From Vibrio coralliilyticus ATCC BAA-450 (GTDB lineage Bacteria; Pseudomonadota; Gammaproteobacteria; Enterobacterales; Vibrionaceae): a stretch of 64,000 nucleotides of DNA. The notes below the pieces were generated by a model. That model made no database searches. It worked only from the letters and a program-made list of their open reading frames with translations, and was not told where the DNA came from. Where the stretch lies: positions 173,401 through 237,400 of the forward strand of contig NZ_ACZN01000020.1 in the NCBI RefSeq assembly GCF_000176135.1. The letters are read 5' to 3'. The first letter of the stretch is position 1. Each line of letters begins with the position of its first letter. Below, piece after piece: positions 62,301 through 64,000 of the stretch. The position numbers and the translations under genes were made by a program.

Positions 62301-64000
62301 AACTAACGTGCCACCATTGAGTGAAACTGCACCTGCCGATGAGATTGTCCCTTGATGGGTCAGATGCTCCGCCGACACGTCAATACCACCACCACTGGAA
62401 AATTGACCCTGATTCACTAAGGTTTGACTGGTTATCGTCAATGGCAACTGGCTAACCAGCTGCCCTTGGCTCCCCACATTTAGGTCACGTTGAAGCGTGA
62501 CGGATAAGGTATCATCACTCTGGACACGACCATTAAGATGAGCCTCACCCGCCAACAATGACAACGCTTGTTTGGCCACCATCTGACCAGACTGAGTCAG
62601 CAAATCACTCTTCAGTGTGAGCTGCTCTCCGCTACTCACTTCACCTTGCAACGTTGTCGTGTCAGCAGTCAGACTCATGACTTTGCTCGATAACAACTTC
62701 TGGCTGCTCGACAGCACACCCGTCTCGACAGATAACGCACCACCTGACTCAACATCACCCGTCAACGACACCGAATCACGCTGCGATAACGTCATATCCC
62801 CAACACTGGCTAAGACACCACTTTGTGATAACGACTGACCTCGCACCGTCACAGCATCCTGCGACGTCACCGTTCCACCCAGTGTCACCGAATCACCTTC
62901 TATGACTAACTCTGCACCCGTACCTGTCTTACCTGTCAAAGAAACTTGAGGACCCGTCACTCTCAAGCGCTGACCCGCCAGTAACTGACTGTCACGCCCG
63001 CTGCTCACTTGAGTACCACCGGCCAGCAAAACCTCACCCGTCGACTGCACCGTCCCAGTGATGTCCAGACGCTCACCCTGCACCGTCAGGTCTCCCCCAC
63101 TGACAGTGGTCCCTGAAAGGGTCTGGCTGTCTGACAATAACTGCGCATCACCACTACTCACCACGGTTCCAGACTGCGTAAGAGACGCTGTACGCAGCAA
63201 TACGCTACCCACTCCTGAGCCCGATGACAGCGCATGAGTATGGTCAACCGACACCACACCACTGTTATTAATACTTTGATTGGCGTTTATCAGCGCCTGA
63301 CCCAAGGCAATTACACGTCCGGTATTCAGCAGAGAATCTGCGGTTAAGTTCAGCGTATCTAAAGCCTGCAACGTCCCCGCATTCGTTATACTGCGTGACG
63401 ATAACGTCAATTGTTCGCCCGCTAAGACGCCAGACGCACGGTTCACCACACCTTCTGTCACGCGCACAACCAACGCATCCGATGTCGATAACTCCCCTCG
63501 GTTATCCAGACTTTTCGCGGTGACCGATATCTCGCCACCACTGACGACATCACCATCCGACACTAAATCGGATTCTGTGATTAACTGAATACCCTGATTG
63601 GCTTCAATGTCACCATTTTGAACTAACGTGCCACCATTGAGTGAAACTGCACCTGCCGATGAGATTGTCCCTTGATGGGTCAGATGCTCCGCCGACACGT
63701 CAATACCACCACCACTGGAAAATTGACCCTGATTCACTAAGGTTTGACTGGTTATCGTCAATGGCAACTGGCTAACCAGCTGCCCTTGGCTCCCCACATT
63801 TAGGTCACGTTGAAGCGTGACGGATAAGGTATCATCACTCTGGACACGACCATTAAGATGAGCCTCACCCGCCAACAATGACAACGCTTGTTTGGCCACC
63901 ATCTGACCAGACTGAGTCAGCAAATCACTCTTCAGTGTGAGCTGCTCTCCGCTACTCACTTCACCTTGCAACGTTGTCGTGTCAGCAGTCAGACTCATGA
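53397..64000 (-). CDS. cdiA: CdiA/FhaB-type contact-dependent inhibition exoprotein, 5' end outside the window
   Basis: Surface filament delivering a C-terminal toxin to neighbouring cells. The frame is open for 3,533 codons to the window edge; N-terminus and its TPS secretion domain are not visible. Layout (numbering from the visible end): residues 1 to about 1190 are filamentous-haemagglutinin repeats, including a 440-residue unit in tandem (about 6-886). About 1190-1300 is a Cys- and Tyr-rich segment (NCRDRERGNRCSWAYRV), perhaps receptor-binding. About 1600-1745 matches the segment LDQFLGSDYFQNQ typical of CdiA between repeat regions. More repeats follow to about 2700, with a helical insert near 2376-2436. 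HEVTH is at 3004-3008. The end (about 3290-3533) is a DNA/RNA non-specific endonuclease with DDHGGHLIA at 3443-3451. The transporter gene cdiB should lie beyond the window. Confidence 0.85.
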   Translation of the reverse strand, partial: MSLTADTTTLQGEVSSGEQLTLKSDLLTQSGQMVAKQALSLLAGEAHLNGRVQSDDTLSVTLQRDLNVGSQGQLVSQLPLTITSQTLVNQGQFSSGGGIDVSAEHLTHQGTISSAGAVSLNGGTLVQNGDIEANQGIQLITESDLVSDGDVVSGGEISVTAKSLDNRGELSTSDALVVRVTEGVVNRASGVLAGEQLTLSSRSITNAGTLQALDTLNLTADSLLNTGRVIALGQALINANQSINNSGVVSVDHTHALSSGSGVGSVLLRTASLTQSGTVVSSGDAQLLSDSQTLSGTTVSGGDLTVQGERLDITGTVQSTGEVLLAGGTQVSSGRDSQLLAGQRLRVTGPQVSLTGKTGTGAELVIEGDSVTLGGTVTSQDAVTVRGQSLSQSGVLASVGDMTLSQRDSVSLTGDVESGGALSVETGVLSSSQKLLSSKVMSLTADTTTLQGEVSSGEQLTLKSDLLTQSGQMVAKQALSLLAGEAHLNGRVQSDDTLSVTLQRDLNVGSQGQLVSQLPLTITSQTLVNQGQFSSGGGIDVSAEHLTHQGTISSAGAVSLNGGTLVQNGDIEANQGIQLITESDLVSDGDVVSGGEISVTAKSLDNRGELSTSDALVVRVTEGVVNRASGVLAGEQLTLSSRSITNAGTLQALDTLNLTADSLLNTGRVIALGQALINANQSINNSGVVSVDHTHALSSGSGVGSVLLRTASLTQSGTVVSSGDAQLLSDSQTLSGTTVSGGDLTVQGERLDITGTVQSTGEVLLAGGTQVSSGRDSQLLAGQRLRVTGPQVSLTGKTGTGAELVIEGDSVTLGGTVTSQDAVTVRGQSLSQSGVLASVGDMTLSQRDSVSLTGDVESGGALSVETGVLSSSQKLLSSKAMSLTADSIQISGVVSSLSTLIAQAKALTQTGRILSLGDMTLKADQIVVSGEIQSGQSMLITADNSLMTQSQSSLKAGVDLAANSEQFHHQGKWLSGGDSKIFTNQLNNQGQLQSHQDFEVQAHQLAHQGTLASNRDLDITVNGEYNNQHALIAGRNLHLKAVRLENSSEISSRNLTRVELDEGLTNQSGGVISGDTTEIQAGDVANSGTLQAIKALGLTSDSLNNSGALVSLSDLTLQSGGTLTNHGLLYAGGNANLFSENLNNYSDVLSDQDMVIARNAANERNTSVTNSSGTIESSGGDVSIYTGNLTNKRTTLEVQTVVSQDKRAQYPTLYNSKGTKHEPTTEYYRTDNCRDRERGNRCSWAYRVISGHEFTVLAYKESVRLKNASSVSKILAKEDLVIGAGTVLNNSSQIAGENVSISANSLTNKGYQFSEHTTYYDYKLSDRWSINTLQFNRVNTRRVNHGGSQLNSSITASNRLNLNVSNTVNNSTIRANSAVSGSTAQSRQLQATQSAVVSGPDNLSLEHLGDVDTIQSADIESQTVSNTRVARVEQPDSATEVNLKSHNEPEIVSISTEGVMSRRDFAVSTPDKAVTTDINSPDSLEISNSIIREEGRYTHATNRNDVNGPSEVSISSGNIGGSNDLPDILGQVLSEESGQTKISRKSNVSVPPVAKALIINEQPRPDIRLISRGPVPFPEFRLPTQPNGLFVFSPKPEGRYVIETNPLLTNLDQFLGSDYFQNQVDYYPEEDVTFLGDAFYDTRVITQAIFEQTGQRYLGKNVGSDLAQMQQLMDSAAAEKQALDLQVGIALSAEQVASLSHDIVWYETIEVNGQSVLAPKLYLAEVTKNHIVSGAQIAATHTNIQSGDLDNSGEIVGFDSLKVVSQDGISNKRGTIRGGNVSLTAENDILNLSGDILGENLALTSSSGSVINETLVKELRAMHGGGESVFTDIGRTANIGSGNALSINAGENIENIAASISAGGDVSLAAVQDIVLDTKANTHAFDVDLGHKRVGEKTTEHIGSSIGSGGQLSIVAGRDVSVTASEISAIGDLNVHAIGDVTVQTAKNLQSDHLYRSGYSELNRSISHQGSSLSGSDVVVTSGSDITLSGSQIMAEGSASLKAKQDINVLAVNDSQYHFDKTVSKKSFGRSKTTINETYHEKAKGSAIAAGEDITLTAQNLDSTLTPGGDSDIRLIGSELNAQEQVSLTADGDVTLAAQSYKTYERHESIKKGFGGLSGHRKGSIDDATLLNSSYVINSGDVSVTSGQSIGVLASEVTSGGDVNLNAIDDVLVAAGEVLKQSQQWDEKSSFLSGGNLFEMEKKRQGGQSSTAQASQISAGGNLNVEAGSIKVVGSSLTSGQDASLKADTGNVEVLSAKESISRFESEEKLSVGLGDFNQGISFDDGTLKVTLGEAKYDKVTTQSEEIRHQGSAITSRGNLSLSAESDIRVEGSDLRADADSDRIGDLNLEAKDSIIVKEVVDQFNEQKEEIHGSAEVSLVVQHQAAEVAKAAEALKDSTKRLKKAQQDYKQYKKGLDSLSSTLARLEQEYSDNKPGVSFEDVEELRDLVSDVKSDEAWYVSGVALAAEDVTSKTTLLAQQSAAASQSAATYGFNAGLHLDIQASQTDSTTQQTTSIGSNLSGQNVVLNAGQKNGDQALVRGSIVEAKESLTVAANEVNLEASQDTYHRQSQTESGSIGASLTVYGASSGINLTGSSNRSEETTTATTHTNSKLSGQHIAITSQADTNVNGANVAAHDSLVVNVGGDLNITSVQDRHSSSQRGSGFSTGLSLGGGDMADGAGVLPEGMLEEVSSAGDVKGANGGFNASNGRARSKQTVLTSLTSGGYADVQVTGNTDIKGATIAALDDEGKDSGQLNLSTGSFTYADLSNTSYNQNRSMGLNTSVGVNDGELDSTNNSTSVQYKNTSGYSKSKTLATIGQGQLTIADSENSDDTSRLNRDIEHTDKDLFSVDRQQGDIDVTVDHRLLSKGGRQQIAEDMKRTELAGQSLADIALKDSVTLADTFEHMNVVQKELDVQLLIAQNNGDAAVNINNLDSATAEQKQTAINDYAVAYSEVFGISIESALVIAVNKSIGGAHYTGDKGSNIVLNDKAMKNAQDYMNTLAHEVTHGLEKQGIIGDKGDQGENYAELVGSYAEGNYEFALENSGLGKVNKGNTNSHIGNDSALVRNNWETVKNVPVGQLDFETVRDGGYGRFAQLMATDPNTKKLSLDEMNNLLENVTHIMTYGPLANSGASSTSKMRYVTEQLNKQGVSPEITKFLENNEAKINDFMIGPDDEQREAFKRATLNITSLGVSDMLLDPSTSERVNAIKDNWDTAYTAAGAPSALAGVVGVAQLGPDIAQVLLTKGVVLKSKDELVASLKSWKVDVTDATKAGLDDLYIGYKNAVDTLKRVEVKAEQGTFGSNGANITVKLKPKASDTTEIISDSTTRKPNGNQGFYISDEAKNALEDKYGAENIARVSIEQDTGRTVIETTPGQKGGWNKFLNNPEPNTNYKTSDSLYKTDELGRVDSVSTDLTELVRRDRNTYQQRQAGKTGGIKDGLEDDHGGHLIASMFDGLGEQINYVPMNKKVNGSGGEWGSLERIWRNELDRGSVVKVDIKPVYTGSSKRPDEIVVTYKINNGIEKERVIKNVRM
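61342..62661 (-). repeat. 1,320-bp internal tandem repeat of cdiA, copy A
   Basis: Identical in layout to 62662-63981 with a period of exactly 1,320 bp (440 codons), keeping the reading frame. I noticed two base differences between the copies: at 61360 versus 62680, where the codon after Met changes, and at 61647 versus 62967. Homology begins at 61342; bases before it differ. Confidence 0.95.
62662..63981 (-). repeat. 1,320-bp internal tandem repeat of cdiA, copy B
   Basis: Second copy of the unit at 61342-62661. Bases 63982-64000 again match the start of a unit, so a third copy probably begins at the window edge, and the true copy number is not known. Each unit encodes many short filamentous-haemagglutinin repeats such as SGGDLTVQGERLDITGTVQS. 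Confidence 0.95.

Noticed and set aside
54010..62838. Plus-strand open frames opposite cdiA
   Set aside because: They mirror the repetitive minus-strand gene and recur with the repeat unit; no start signals.
61342..64000. Repeat array that could be mistaken for a CRISPR or satellite
   Set aside because: The repeat is long, in frame and encodes haemagglutinin repeats; no short direct repeat with unique spacers exists in the window.
1..64000. tRNA or rRNA genes
   Set aside because: I found no cloverleaf or rRNA-like stretch on either strand in the gaps; short RNAs could be missed by eye.

Overview
The window looks like a chromosomal segment of a Vibrio (Vibrionaceae, Gammaproteobacteria). The gene order coaBC-slmA-lpxL-lpxN, with rph-pyrE and yicC alongside, the rpmB-rpmG-radC block, and the lipopolysaccharide (LPS) block carrying kdkA, an opsX-like gene, waaE and coaD are all typical of that family. 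Species cannot be set from sequence reading alone.

Layout. (1) 1-4303: murB (5' end outside the window), birA, pssA and wecA on the + strand. (2) 4304-5849: an AT-rich scar with a decayed IS3-family element, an 8-bp tandem repeat and a broken gene stub. (3) 5850-27741: one long minus-strand gene string, read from pseB toward lower coordinates. It encodes pseudaminic acid synthesis (pseB, pseC, aldo/keto reductase, pseF-like, class III aminotransferase, a pseG-pseH fusion, pseI), then a compact acyl module (pyruvate-type aldolase, acyl-adenylating enzyme, VOC protein, cyclase-family hydrolase, acyl carrier protein, AAC(3)-type N-acyltransferase, DUF4910 protein), then tailoring and assembly genes (GNAT, methyltransferase, Wzx, two KpsS/KpsC-like proteins, a Wzy-like polymerase, a hexapeptide protein and a GT4 transferase). 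(4) 28022-42321: hldD and the LPS inner and outer core genes, including waaL, waaF, waaA, kdkA, opsX-like and waaE, two GT25 and two hexapeptide genes. (5) 42433-52583: housekeeping genes coaD, mutM, rpmG, rpmB, radC, coaBC, slmA, two lipid A late acyltransferases, pyrE, rph and yicC. (6) 52946-64000: a contact-dependent inhibition-type locus, with a YezG-family immunity gene and 3,533 codons of a CdiA/FhaB-type protein whose start lies beyond the window.

How it fits together. WecA would prime undecaprenyl phosphate. The minus-strand operon would make CMP-pseudaminic acid, probably with an unusual N-acyl group, build and flip the repeat unit (Wzx) and polymerise it (Wzy). WaaL would attach it to the lipid A-core made by the next block. 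No wza/wzb/wzc export genes are seen, so an O-antigen is favoured over a capsule. The least ordinary parts are the acyl module inside the pseudaminic acid operon and the large CdiA protein, which has a perfect-period 1,320-bp internal duplication, an internal HExxH domain and a nuclease tip paired with a YezG-type immunity protein.
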